A program made the position numbers and the translations under genes. The notes under the pieces are model-generated. The model saw only the letters and a list, made by a program, of their open reading frames with translations. It ran no database searches and had not been told where the DNA came from. From the NCBI GenBank assembly GCA_001724265.1, contig MEDY01000059.1, forward strand, positions 51,368 through 115,367: a stretch of DNA of 64,000 bases. The letters are read 5' to 3'. Positions 52,201-58,914 of this stretch are shown piece by piece (position 1 is the stretch's first letter; each line of letters begins with the position of its first letter). The DNA comes from Rhizaria sp. SCN 62-66 (lineage: Eukaryota; Rhizaria, unplaced).

Positions 52201-54214
52201 CTCCGTCCGCTGCGAGGACGGCACCTGCCGCGCCTCGGGCTCCTGCCCGCGCTTCGAGGGCTGCCCGCGCGCCTCGCCCTACGCGTGCTACGAGAAGCGT
52301 GTGCAGTGCACGACTACTGCTGATAAGTGCGCCGCCGCGTCCTCGCTCGAGGCCGGCGCTCTGCCCGAGCTTGACTTCCACGTGACGGCCGACGACGACG
52401 ACCTCGACGGTCAGGAGGTCTGCGCGGAGAACTGCGAGCGCTCCGTCGCCGCGACTTCGCAGACCGTCATCACGTCTGGCGCCACTGACACGACGCTTGA
52501 CGTCTCCACGAACGATAACGGCGTGCCCCGCACGCAGATCACCGTGCCTTCCGGCGCCTTCTCTGCTGACACCAAGCTCTCCGTCGCGCCCGTCACCACA
52601 CTCACTTCGGTCAACTCGACGTACCACACCTCCAAGGTGCTGTCGACGCCCTTCACGTGCTCGCACACGTCTGTCTCCACTAGCGCCAGCGTCACGCCCA
52701 GCGTCCAGCTCGTCGTCACATCGCACGTCGACGTGCAGACCTTCGACGGCGCCAGCAGCGGCAGCTCCGCGCAGAACTCCACGTTCTCCTGCGAGCTTCA
52801 GGGCAGCTGGGACGCCGCCGTGCTGTCTTCGTCCGCCGTCTCCGGCGCCATGACCGAGTACACTCCCAAGGAGCTCCGCGCGCGCGTGCTCCGCACACAC
52901 GCCCTGCGGTCCATGCGCACGCTCGACAGCTCGCCCTGCGCCGGCTCCATCACCGTCAACGGCTCCAGCGTGGTGATCAACATGGACGCGTGTGCGAACC
53001 AGTTCGACATCACAGGCACCTACGCGTCCACCGAGTCCATCCTGCCCTGGTCCGGTGAGTCCGGCGAGCAGAAGGTGTCTGTGCGCGCCACGGCATCTTC
53101 TGTCCCGGGCGTCGCGGGCAAGTCCGTGTGCTTGTTTGTGCAGCGTATCTCTGACCTGCTCTTCGTCGCCTTCCCCGCGGATTTCGGCACCGCCACGCTC
53201 ACTGACGAGCAGCTTAACACGTGCGTCGACTCCGCCGTCGGCGTCTATATCACGGCCGTGTACATTCCCAACGCCGACCCTGACGCCGTGGATCCCTGCT
53301 CTAAGTCCGCTCTTATCACGGACCAGGTCGCTAAGAAGGACATCTGCCTCGCCAAGTTCAACGCCACGAACCAGTGGGAGTGCATCCACAGCCGCGACGA
53401 GCGCATCGCCAACCCCGTTTGGCAGACCGGCATGAGCAACAAGCAGGTCTCGAGCGCGCTCCCCGCGTGCGCCAGCGCCTCCACGGCCTACACCTTCATT
53501 TACGAGCCGCTGCCGGCCGCGCCCACTGTCGAGGAAGATACGTGCGACTGGTGGTGCGAGTACGGCCTGATCGTCATAATCGTCGTGTCCGTCGTCGGTG
53601 GCCTCATGGTGATCGGCGTCCTCTTCGGCATCAAGGTCTACCGCGACCGTGTTGCGTACAAGAAGGAGCAGGACAAGATCAAGGCTCTCAAGGCACAGGC
53701 CGAGGACCTCAACCAGTACGACGGTGGTATCGGCCGTGCCGACGCCGACGGTGAGATCGTCATGGTGGCCAACCCGCTTGTGCTCCAGATCAAGGAGCTG
53801 CAGGACGAGCTGGACCGTAACCACATGAACATGGAGGCTACTGCTCGCGAGGAGGAGAACACGATCCAGCAGCTCGAGCTTCAGCGCCAGCACATCTACG
53901 ATAAACTCAAGCAGGCCCAGAACGCTCTTAAGTCCCAGGAGGCCGCCAGCGCGCCCCGTGCGCAGCGCCCGGCCGCGTACGCGCCCGGTGTCAGCAGCAG
54001 TGGCAACAGCGCGCCCATGCTGCAGTCGCAATCGTCTGTGAGCCTCAACAGCCCGATGGCCGCGTCCCCCGCGGGCATGAACCGCCCACTGGCTCCCCTG
54101 GAGTCCTCCAGTAGCGGGCTCCAGGCCCAGCTCAACGGGCCTCAGATGGCGCCTCAGCGCCCCGTGCTCAACACTCCCTCGGCGCCCGTCCAGCCCCGTC
54201 GTCGCGACCTCTAA
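43244..54214 (+). CDS. Giant type I surface protein: L-type lectin, filamin-like repeats, Cys-rich modules, coiled-coil tail
   Basis: Single exon, 3,656 aa from ATG 43244, which begins a signal peptide (LLSVLAYACLFIIGLLAITT). nt ~43310-44030: L-type/legume-lectin-like sandwich with GLVFVMQSLGS, GGSGMNLGY and SIAIELDMFKD. nt ~44030-48450: filamin/Ig-like repeats, each with a D-x-Y/F-G/N-N turn; twelve are visible (for example DSYGNS, DLYGNA, DKYNNP, DQYGNR). Residues 1739-3029: about 45 tandem four-Cys modules of the form C-x-PVRC-x-DGSC-x-C. A Ser/Thr-rich juxtamembrane domain follows, then one membrane span at about 3440-3463 (YGLIVIIVVSVVGGLMVIG), a basic stop-transfer, and a cytoplasmic coiled coil (LQIKELQDELDRN, IQQLELQRQHIYDKL) with a Ser/Pro tail. 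The architecture implies glycan binding plus adhesion at the cell surface, linked to the cytosol. Ligand and partners are unknown. Confidence 0.87.
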   Translation: MRHPSLLSVLAYACLFIIGLLAITTQAQCSVDTSGMAVTYDTTVTSVTNSNNYYYLGSASSSSFGITLTNTTSSEGVAVWLRRRARISAGFTATFTYSTGTTPNGLVFVMQSLGSTARGGSGMNLGYSFARSIAIELDMFKDATGETNGNHVEVHSCWASSNSATTDCRIGTSTTLGSLITLASETPRTITVKYSPVTGTITASTVQSGATTTLASATISSTNFDLLFPDGNAYVGFTSSTSDSSTLAPALVQVSDFTMTTVGVSPALSRDSAAVYALTAEANNAVTTSTQRTFYLYDFCGTRINGASTEVATTVVTANDNAFGTTGSVSVASNDDGSYTISYYQSTVGTYVFSVYVNKTISGTSTFSRNYTLTVTSAAPSETLSEVVSGLPTNNVFTAGTSVNITVQLYDRFRNKYVGAAQSVKARFGCCDDFSYSSVNTATGLYTFTALTTTAALSSSLEFKVGGVNIKGSPYAITVNPGPVKGATSFLGGSGLTQTTVGVTSYIRLQLQDSYGNSITSPLDTPPELYLYSSVNGTATPIANDADTPGPTWRDTYYEYTYSTKVAKIYLIKCLVNGEVCRDSASLQTTVLAGQLDVTKTGITLPTSGLAAGSQQTVGIVPTDLYGNARGRENESNKTFDVTVTAAGGVATSVTCNSQGTDVKTTESVRSMRCFFHTSNQYRLTFTPLVATLSVGTSYSVVVTLGSQSTAASVLNIKPGTASAATSTFAVTDSGVAGQPVTATITAFDAEGNAAAPPESTINLILNSAGVIITPTRGTAIVTANKWTQDVTFYTKSTYTVTATLGGLIVGTAASVPIAAGALNLPTSTMFGDASGVINTDITLSFTPLDLYGNSVSDGVSGLACSVFVDASTSLPCAFGTIVADKPIPLTFTTPSTAGVNYQIKVSSGTDDWYGFLTGKSYDDGSQYGVILASGSTNPVSVLNLIAGTTVNYTLQNRDINGAVIPDAVSWSAVIYDSAGALAPTAVTVTIPTTPAASVTMTVKPRLAVTGFKVRIYANAAETKQSTDGISLNIAVGTMSYLYSTATLDASSGSAGVYTAGANVSYLVVPYDSEGNRVVTSSTITVAYVNSVDDTSVTVSSEWDSTNNIYKGSFTPTVAGRFTLVVQDPNHQTLLSEPVFTVAPAALSDKSTLATLAVCAIGESCSVVFTPRDKYNNPLTALTTSDFDLYTPSASASPSSKTSFTLETASENTFYVSFTPTYLDASYTNAIQAKVGAVVMASVSVTVTFAANLDATRTTATAIANLSAPGNAVITINAKDTYGNIWSAIPADYEFTLVDLTTNVSTVLGSSTYVADTTLGTMTVTYFVKTSSTSYSWVVRAKDVTLSIASTFAVRPGAPLATRTVQGSPASLTVQANDVFSFDITAYDQYGNRLDRADTSATFTIGIFEGRFACTGTSVLMPSELATSAWSATGNFTGTIGSSKITYTADGTYSVKISTTRANSFNAAGSRRRYYYYIMLNGVLIRSCDQLSDTVQVTPGVISGEHSLLTGVDLTAIEAGSSVALTVEYADKYKNQIRYTSDEVLPTVSLSTAGLFGCSGTELTGATITAGKDNAQLVFAPTKSGTMYSGIVVAGTSVKYSNSNCIPFIVHHSYPYTWTVSPAPLASGTLTEVPIVALDRFNNTVNLTQATTSSVNSFSFTIELTLTSSPDAAITTNAVVYSYSAASLTLVSGESNLKVPIAVLWPGTYAATVTIVESTVRERSYSSTTGSLTVDVGVCAQINAELPYRCPEGTCKVDASKCNGYSEELVFRCLTNATNNAYTYVSDIASCLCPTDQKLCTFHGLSYCTASTTACPTTTSPAVAAASQRHCNFGDSLCPDRRTCVSDPANCPDSTACASGTVPCPNGSCAKSGDECPSSISCPTDAPVLCADDSCAASATTCPSLRPCLPPREVRCADGSCVSKVADCPSAVVCPASTVLCASGFCAASVADCPAPFSCAAGFVRCSDGSCKADVSFCATKPSCPSGQVLCADGTSCATSATLCNSKPFCPTSRPVLCPSGACATAESLCGTAQTCPNDAPVRCADNSCAASASSCATTASQCPAQAPVRCPDGSCHKTANACASMIQCPVHRPLKCADSRCVATPLDCTAPSTLACPTGHVRCHSGMCAPFLLACPTVVTCADDEVRCPDGTCRATCDERAVDPPACPAGQVQCPLADAGVHCAAKLADCPTSFVCPKTAPVRCIDMTCASSVDECEPVDTNLIPATRMPCASGAWASSLSTCGTPITCPTAQPVKCWDESCRRVAADCPPMRRCDVDAPYLCADGSCQLNLWSCATARCTDSERPIRCPAFSSNRGCVASLSDCLDVEDLNANVLVQCPSGQRCWDGSCAAELRLCPARTCPRHMPVLCSTGACAESAAKCPNTNGCPWDTPYFCPGTASCVTSAAKCSSRSCSDGLTLCGDGTCRTRDACLGVTAFGCTSTTPIVCHDKKCAANTTTGVFDCTGTSDSYNACPASRPFRCDGGMCAVSSTRCPVTFASDSTGSCGTDSTGRAMPVRCDDGSCAYSLAQCPIIAPCADGYLRCPDNTCKALPCDPTRASCRDDATSAFNTQPFHGALCADVQTCPTARPYRCQDGRCAVSSSECVDEYPIVLQSCCADDLPYSRPTTSNPYGRCGSTAVAGGCTNPKRNADSVSGCPELYTRCASGICIASNSSLTCANYNTTSVSSCSASAPYTCPDGSCATSAADCLYNSNGCLASFPVLCSDGSCQASASSCSATTACANADHVRCSNGLCAESLSKCLMPETNCAMDTPIRCANGDCMAFAALAGASQQSLRCPPTLKCDARAPYLCADGTCVASESLCRPVMPCASGVRCPFTGACVSSISSCPATLSQCPAAAPFLCPNGACKTSSSDCAPALSTVRAASCPTSRPNRCADGSCASTPAQCVQVTVRAFASADFDVTASAVPSGVCANSGFICPNGLCVASSAECALVAACPLHATRCADGSCSTTTCPDNTSSCPSGSVRCEDGTCRASGSCPRFEGCPRASPYACYEKRVQCTTTADKCAAASSLEAGALPELDFHVTADDDDLDGQEVCAENCERSVAATSQTVITSGATDTTLDVSTNDNGVPRTQITVPSGAFSADTKLSVAPVTTLTSVNSTYHTSKVLSTPFTCSHTSVSTSASVTPSVQLVVTSHVDVQTFDGASSGSSAQNSTFSCELQGSWDAAVLSSSAVSGAMTEYTPKELRARVLRTHALRSMRTLDSSPCAGSITVNGSSVVINMDACANQFDITGTYASTESILPWSGESGEQKVSVRATASSVPGVAGKSVCLFVQRISDLLFVAFPADFGTATLTDEQLNTCVDSAVGVYITAVYIPNADPDAVDPCSKSALITDQVAKKDICLAKFNATNQWECIHSRDERIANPVWQTGMSNKQVSSALPACASASTAYTFIYEPLPAAPTVEEDTCDWWCEYGLIVIIVVSVVGGLMVIGVLFGIKVYRDRVAYKKEQDKIKALKAQAEDLNQYDGGIGRADADGEIVMVANPLVLQIKELQDELDRNHMNMEATAREEENTIQQLELQRQHIYDKLKQAQNALKSQEAASAPRAQRPAAYAPGVSSSGNSAPMLQSQSSVSLNSPMAASPAGMNRPLAPLESSSSGLQAQLNGPQMAPQRPVLNTPSAPVQPRRRDL
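48458..52330 (+). repeat. About 45 tandem four-cysteine modules within the adhesin
   Basis: Protein-level repeats of roughly 22-30 residues with four Cys each, commonly read as C-P-x-x-x-P-V-R-C-x-D-G-S-C-x-x-S-x-x-x-C. They differ from LDL-receptor class A modules, which have six Cys and an acidic calcium cage. Units are diverged rather than identical, so the array is not a recent DNA-level tandem duplication. Confidence 0.88.
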
Positions 54215-55427
54215 GCAAACACATCCACGACTACTCTAACACACTCCAAACACGAACACCGCCGCGGTTGTTGTAACTTTCTGTGGCGCACTGTCTCTTC
54301 AACCGGGACAGAGTCGTTATTGAAAGATGCAGCCGTGGTGTCGATGTAAACATGCAATCACCTTGCGTTGCGTTGCGTCACGTCGCGTTCTGTTGCTGTC
54401 AGTTATTGTCCTCGTCAGTGTTTGTGTTTGCGTAGCTGTTGCATGTTGACATGACAACGATAGCCGCCACGATACTGATGATGATGCCGACGACGACAAC
54501 GCTGACGTTGATGATGACGCGCGCGAGATGGTCTTTGCATATCCATCCACTTGTGCTCTTTCTTTCTTTCCCTCATGCATTTGTATTTAAGCGTTTGCTT
54601 TTTCATTCAAGTGACCCATGGCGTGAAATGAGCGATTGGGCGCAAAACAACACCTTCTCACTCATCCCCTTAAATCTCTTCGGACGTGCGGTGGCTCTGG
54701 ATTTTGGAACGGACACTCCTTTTTCTGACTTGATTCACATCATTCTGTCTTTCATTCTCACACTAATGTCTTGACTTGTTCGTTCGCTCTGCGCAGAGCT
54801 TCGCGCTGCCACTGTTTTTGAGGGAGGGACTACGTTGTTTGTTTCTTTGGCAAGGAACAGGTGAGCTCCTCTCTCTTTGTACATATCAGCCTTCTATTTC
54901 CCCGTTTTTGTTTTTATATCTTCTTCATTTCTTTTGTTTTCCTCTTTAGTGTTTGTTTCTTTTGGTAGTAAATCATAGTAAACCGTTGTCAGCCATCGTT
55001 CGTGTACAGGATTTGCATGTTGGCGTTGTTGCTGCGTCGTCACTTTGTTTTGTCTCAGCAGACTGTGTTCTCCGAGAGCGCGACCCGCTTTGAGACACTT
55101 GTGATGATGCACCAAGGTTAACAAACAAGATAATGGATCAAGCTTATGACTTATGTCTGGCGCGTATAAACTTCAACCCATCAAACAATACAACCTTAAC
55201 GTTAATTTCAACGTTAATTTCTCATTTCTATTTCGCATTTGAGCATTCGAGTATTTGAACATAGCATCAAGTCATGCTGTTTTGATATGATTTATGTTTT
55301 GTGTATGTTAATGTGTGTTTTGCTCTCACACTGGCCATAAAAATAAACTTCCAAGTAATTTTACTCACAAACCCTGTAGCGTTCAGCAGACCTTCGCGGC
55401 AATGACGGTGACAGCACGGCGCAGAAC
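54215..55427. other. Convergent spacer with no gene
   Basis: AT-rich 1.2-kb region between the adhesin and RBM34 stops. Contains a 12-bp tandem duplication at 55198-55221. Short open frames here have no domain and atypical composition. Confidence 0.55.
55198..55221. repeat. 12-bp tandem duplication with palindromic core
   Basis: AACGTTAATTTC occurs twice in succession (55198-55209, 55210-55221). The first copy with flanking bases forms TTAACGTTAA, a 10-bp palindrome. Small and of unknown relevance. Confidence 0.8.
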
Positions 55428-57488
55428 TCACTTGCTCTTCTTGGTCTTGTTCTTGCTGCCGCCCTTCTTGCTCTTAGTGTTAACGTTGCCCAGCCGGCCG
55501 AGCGTGTCGCCCGACTTGGCGACCTGGCCCATCCACGCCGTGGGGCGCAGCACGCCGCCGACGGTGCCGCTGCTCGCGCGCGGCACGTGGCGCGGCTTCT
55601 TGAGCTTGCCGCCACCCGTGAGCACGGCGCCCGACGCAAAGGCCTTCATGAAGGCGCCCTGGATCTTGCCCGCGGCGCCGCGCTGCTTCTCCGCCTGCTC
55701 CTGCTGGCGCTTGTGACGCAGCTCCGTCGGCGACAGCTTCTCGTCCTCGGACTCGCTGTCGTCGGCGCTCGCGTCGTCGTCGTCGCCCGGCGAGCGGCGC
55801 TTGCGGCCGCCGCCGAGCTTGCGCTCGTTGCGCGCCTCGAGTTCGCGCTTGGCCTTGGCCACCTCACCGCTGGCCGTTGCCTTGCCCGTGGTGGCGCTCG
55901 AGCCGCTGAGCGAGACCTTGGTGACGCGCAGCGCGCGGCCGTCAAATTTCTTGCCGTTGAGCTTGAGCGCCTCGGGAACGGAGAACTTGTCCTTGAAGGT
56001 GACGAAGCCGATGCCCTTGCCCATGTTAAGCTTCTTGTCGCGGACGAGGCGCACGAACTCGACCTCGCCGCAACGCGCGAAGTGCGCGCGCACAGCCTCC
56101 TCGTTGGCGCCAAAGGGCAGCGCGCCCAGGAAGACGGACCGGAACGGGTCCGCGCGGCCCGAGCCCGTGGCCAGGTCGACGCGCACCGTATGCTGCACAG
56201 GCGCCACCGCGGCCTCCGCGGCGGCGTTGGCAGCTGCGGCCTGCTGGTTCGCGATCGACACGCTGCGCGCGCCCTGCGGCAGCGACTGCATGTACTTTTT
56301 GCGGGCCTCCTCGGCCGCCTTGGCCGCCGCGGCCTCAGACATCTTGACCGTCATGACGGTGTTGTTGAGCGCGGCCACGGCCTTGAAGGCGTGCTCCTCG
56401 CTCTCGAACACGGCGTACGCGTTCATCGAGTCGCGCGACGCGTGCAGCTTGTGCTGGCGGAACGAGATGTTCTTGGGCATGTTGGCCTCGGAGAATGCCA
56501 CAGAGCGGAAGCGCACCGACTCGATCTTGCCGCCCGCGGGGGCGAGGAAGAGGCGCACGTCGCGCTCCGTGGCGCTCGTAGGCACGTTGCCCAGGAACAC
56601 CGTGCGCGAGTTGCGGTTGTCATCAGAGGACTTGTACTTTTTCACCTTGGCGATCTCGCGGCGGCGCGCCTCGTCAGCCTCGAGCTCGGCGTCGCAGTCG
56701 CCGTCGACCTCGGCGAAGCGCACGTCCATGGCGCGCAGGTTCTCGGCCGTGGCGGGGATGAAGCCGGCCTGGTCATCGGTGCCCGCAGCCGCGGCGGCCT
56801 CGTCATCCTCGTCCTCAAGATCGATCGACTTACGCCACCCATCGTCGGTCGCGTCGTCGGCGTCCGAGTCGTCGTCGGACTCGTCCACGACGCTCTCGTC
56901 GCCGTCGCTTTCCTCGTTGTCGCCGCTCTCGGCCTCGGACTCGCTCTCTGCGGCCGCGGCAGCGGCAGCGGCGGCCTTCTTGCCCTTGCCAGCAACAGCA
57001 GCGGCGGCGAGCTTTGCGGCGGCAGCACCGGCCGGCTTGGCGGTCTTGGTGGCGACCTTACTGGGCTTGGGCTCGGGCGCGCGCATGAAGGGCATGTCCA
57101 TGGGCACAGCCTCACCGCGGAGCTCGAACTGGCGCCGCTTGTCGCGCATCAGCGACGCCGCGATTGCCAGCGCGCGCCGAGTCGCATCATCGATCACCGT
57201 CTTCTCGGGATCCACGGACATCAGCTTCTCAGCGCCCGACGCGCTGCGGGGCTGCTGCGCGCCGGCGGCGGAGACGCCCAAGGTTGCGGGGGCCTTCTTG
57301 GCTGCATCGGGCTTCTTGTTGTCCTTGGCGGCCGCGAGAGCCTTCTTGCCCTTAGCAACACGCTCATCAATAGCAGGCGCAGCAGCTGCGACGGATGTCT
57401 GGGCGACAGTAGCGGAGTCGGCGTCCTTAAAGGACGGGTTCAGCAGACGCGTGATGTCGCCGGGGACGTACTTGTCAGTGGTCGACAT
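55428..57488 (-). CDS. RBM34: RBM34/Nop12-like nucleolar RNA-binding protein, two RRMs
   Basis: Single exon, 686 aa from ATG 57488 (MSTTDKYVPGD). An earlier in-frame ATG at 57536 would add 16 odd residues; a CCGCAG just upstream suggests a leader-intron acceptor instead. The N-terminal half is Lys/Ala-rich with a long acidic Glu/Asp/Ser tract. RRM1 (~293-400) has RTVFLGNVP (RNP2) and MNAYAVFES (RNP1), with the lengthened loop SVRFRSVAF...KNISFRQHKLH found in RBM34. The linker HTVRVDLA leads to RRM2 (~448-527) with RSVFLGALPF and KGIGFVTF. The C-terminus is Lys-rich and basic. Family knowledge: yeast Nop12 acts in pre-25S rRNA processing in the nucleolus. It is divergent from Fcf2 across 256 bp. 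Confidence 0.93.
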   Translation of the reverse strand: MSTTDKYVPGDITRLLNPSFKDADSATVAQTSVAAAAPAIDERVAKGKKALAAAKDNKKPDAAKKAPATLGVSAAGAQQPRSASGAEKLMSVDPEKTVIDDATRRALAIAASLMRDKRRQFELRGEAVPMDMPFMRAPEPKPSKVATKTAKPAGAAAAKLAAAAVAGKGKKAAAAAAAAAESESEAESGDNEESDGDESVVDESDDDSDADDATDDGWRKSIDLEDEDDEAAAAAGTDDQAGFIPATAENLRAMDVRFAEVDGDCDAELEADEARRREIAKVKKYKSSDDNRNSRTVFLGNVPTSATERDVRLFLAPAGGKIESVRFRSVAFSEANMPKNISFRQHKLHASRDSMNAYAVFESEEHAFKAVAALNNTVMTVKMSEAAAAKAAEEARKKYMQSLPQGARSVSIANQQAAAANAAAEAAVAPVQHTVRVDLATGSGRADPFRSVFLGALPFGANEEAVRAHFARCGEVEFVRLVRDKKLNMGKGIGFVTFKDKFSVPEALKLNGKKFDGRALRVTKVSLSGSSATTGKATASGEVAKAKRELEARNERKLGGGRKRRSPGDDDDASADDSESEDEKLSPTELRHKRQQEQAEKQRGAAGKIQGAFMKAFASGAVLTGGGKLKKPRHVPRASSGTVGGVLRPTAWMGQVAKSGDTLGRLGNVNTKSKKGGSKNKTKKSK

Positions 57489-57744
57489 CGTTCTGGCCCT
57501 GCGGTTTAGAATACAATAGAAGCAAGATACGAACATATGAATTTAAGAATTAAGCAACTGATATCATATATGAGCATACCAATTCGATGCAAATAAATCT
57601 GACGACATGTATAGTGCGTTTGACGATGATTGCGTGTCGGAAGCGGCCGACTAGTCGCGCTCGCAATTTTTTCGCGAACCGTAGTGCGTGCCGGCAGTCC
57701 GAAATGAGGACTTGTTTATATGTTATATTCTCTTGTTTCTGACC
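57489..57744. promoter_or_regulatory. Probable bidirectional promoter between RBM34 and Fcf2
   Basis: Only 256 bp separate the two divergent start codons. The centre has a CGG/CCG-containing block (57640-57665) followed by a T-run, TTTTTTCGCGAACC (57667-57680). Placement implies a shared control region for two ribosome-biogenesis genes; transcription start sites are not visible. Confidence 0.55.
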
Positions 57745-58914
57745 ATGGCCAAGACAACTGCGACGAAGAAGGCTACTAGTAGTACTTCAACTACTAGTTC
57801 CAAAAACGAAATGTCTTCAGGACGTGCTGCCGCGTCTAAGGCGGTTACTTCCTCCAAGGCATGCACTGCCCGCTCCAGCGTCAGTGACGACGACGCCTCC
57901 GCCGCCTCTGACGCCGAGGCCGCGACTACAGACGCTGCGAGTGACTCTGAGGCGGACAGCGACTTTGGCGGCGACGCTGAGGACGACATTGATCTCGACG
58001 CGCTCGTGTCCAAGGCTGCGTCACGCCTCTCGGCGCTGGCCTCCGCGACTGCCGCCGCGTCTGCCACGACCGCGGCGTCCGCGCTCGACTCGTCCGCCCG
58101 CGTCTCGCGCGTGCTGGGCTTTTCCGCCGCGGTGTCGGCCTCGGAGGCGAGCGTGAACCCCACGGCGCAGTTCTTCGTGCCGTCGCGCACGGGCGTGATC
58201 CAGCTCGCGACGTCGGGGATGGCGAGCTCGGGCGCCGCTCCCGTCGAGTCCTCCTCGGCCTACATGCGCGCCAGCTCCACGCTGCGCTCCACCGTCAACG
58301 ACCAGATGAAGACGCTGGAGGAGAAGATCGACGCTATGGAGGCAGAAGTCGGTGGGCAGACCTCGGTTATCTCACGCCAGGAGATCGTGAAGCTCAAGAA
58401 CAGCCAGGTACGACCATGCAAGCTTTCACTCTTTCGATACTTCAACTTACACCGATATTATATTTATATTCTAACTCTATATTCCGGCATAGTAGTATAC
58501 ACATCACATAGAACTGTACATCTCACTGCTTTGCTCCTGTTCCGCTTTTGTTTGTTTTCTTTCTGTTTCCTCCAGCGCAAGGACACTGCGGGCAAGATGT
58601 GGTTCGACCTCCCCGCGACGACGGTGACTCCCGAGATTGCGCGCGACCTGGCGCTGATCAAGGCGCGCTCGGCGATCAACCGCACAGCCTTCATGCGCCG
58701 TGACAACTCTGCGACGCCCAAGTACTTCCAGATGGGCACGCTCATCGAGGGCGCGTTCGAGCCGCACAACCGGCTGTCGCGCAAGGATCGCAAGCGCACG
58801 CTCGCCGAGGAGATTCTCTCTGACAGCACCACCATGGAGTCGGTCAACGCGCGCGTCGCGCAGTTCTCAGAGCGCAGCAAACGCACCGACAAGAACAAGA
58901 GCTACCGCCGCTGA
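57745..58914 (+). CDS. FCF2: Fcf2/DNTTIP2-type pre-rRNA processing protein
   Basis: Exons 57745-58407 and 58576-58914 (333 aa), donor GTACGA, acceptor CCTCCAG. The 168-bp intron is divisible by three and stop-free, so an unspliced frame also reads through it, but it would put a hydrophobic 56-residue segment into a nucleolar protein. ATG 57745 sits in a GACCATGG context; the frame upstream opens only with GTG. The N-terminus is Ser/Ala/Asp-rich with an acidic stretch and a short coiled segment (TLEEKIDAMEAEV). The C-terminal Fcf2 domain (~223-320) contains KMWFDLPATTVTPEIARDL, PKYFQMGTLIEG and RLSRKDRKRTLAEEIL, close to the family consensus. Fcf2 proteins work in early pre-rRNA cleavage for the small subunit in the nucleolus. 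Confidence 0.94.
   Translation: MAKTTATKKATSSTSTTSSKNEMSSGRAAASKAVTSSKACTARSSVSDDDASAASDAEAATTDAASDSEADSDFGGDAEDDIDLDALVSKAASRLSALASATAAASATTAASALDSSARVSRVLGFSAAVSASEASVNPTAQFFVPSRTGVIQLATSGMASSGAAPVESSSAYMRASSTLRSTVNDQMKTLEEKIDAMEAEVGGQTSVISRQEIVKLKNSQVRPCKLSLFRYFNLHRYYIYILTLYSGIVVYTSHRTVHLTALLLFRFCLFSFCFLQRKDTAGKMWFDLPATTVTPEIARDLALIKARSAINRTAFMRRDNSATPKYFQMGTLIEGAFEPHNRLSRKDRKRTLAEEILSDSTTMESVNARVAQFSERSKRTDKNKSYRR

Noticed and set aside
48458-52330. LDL-receptor class A repeats
   Set aside because: Only four Cys per module and no acidic calcium-binding triad.
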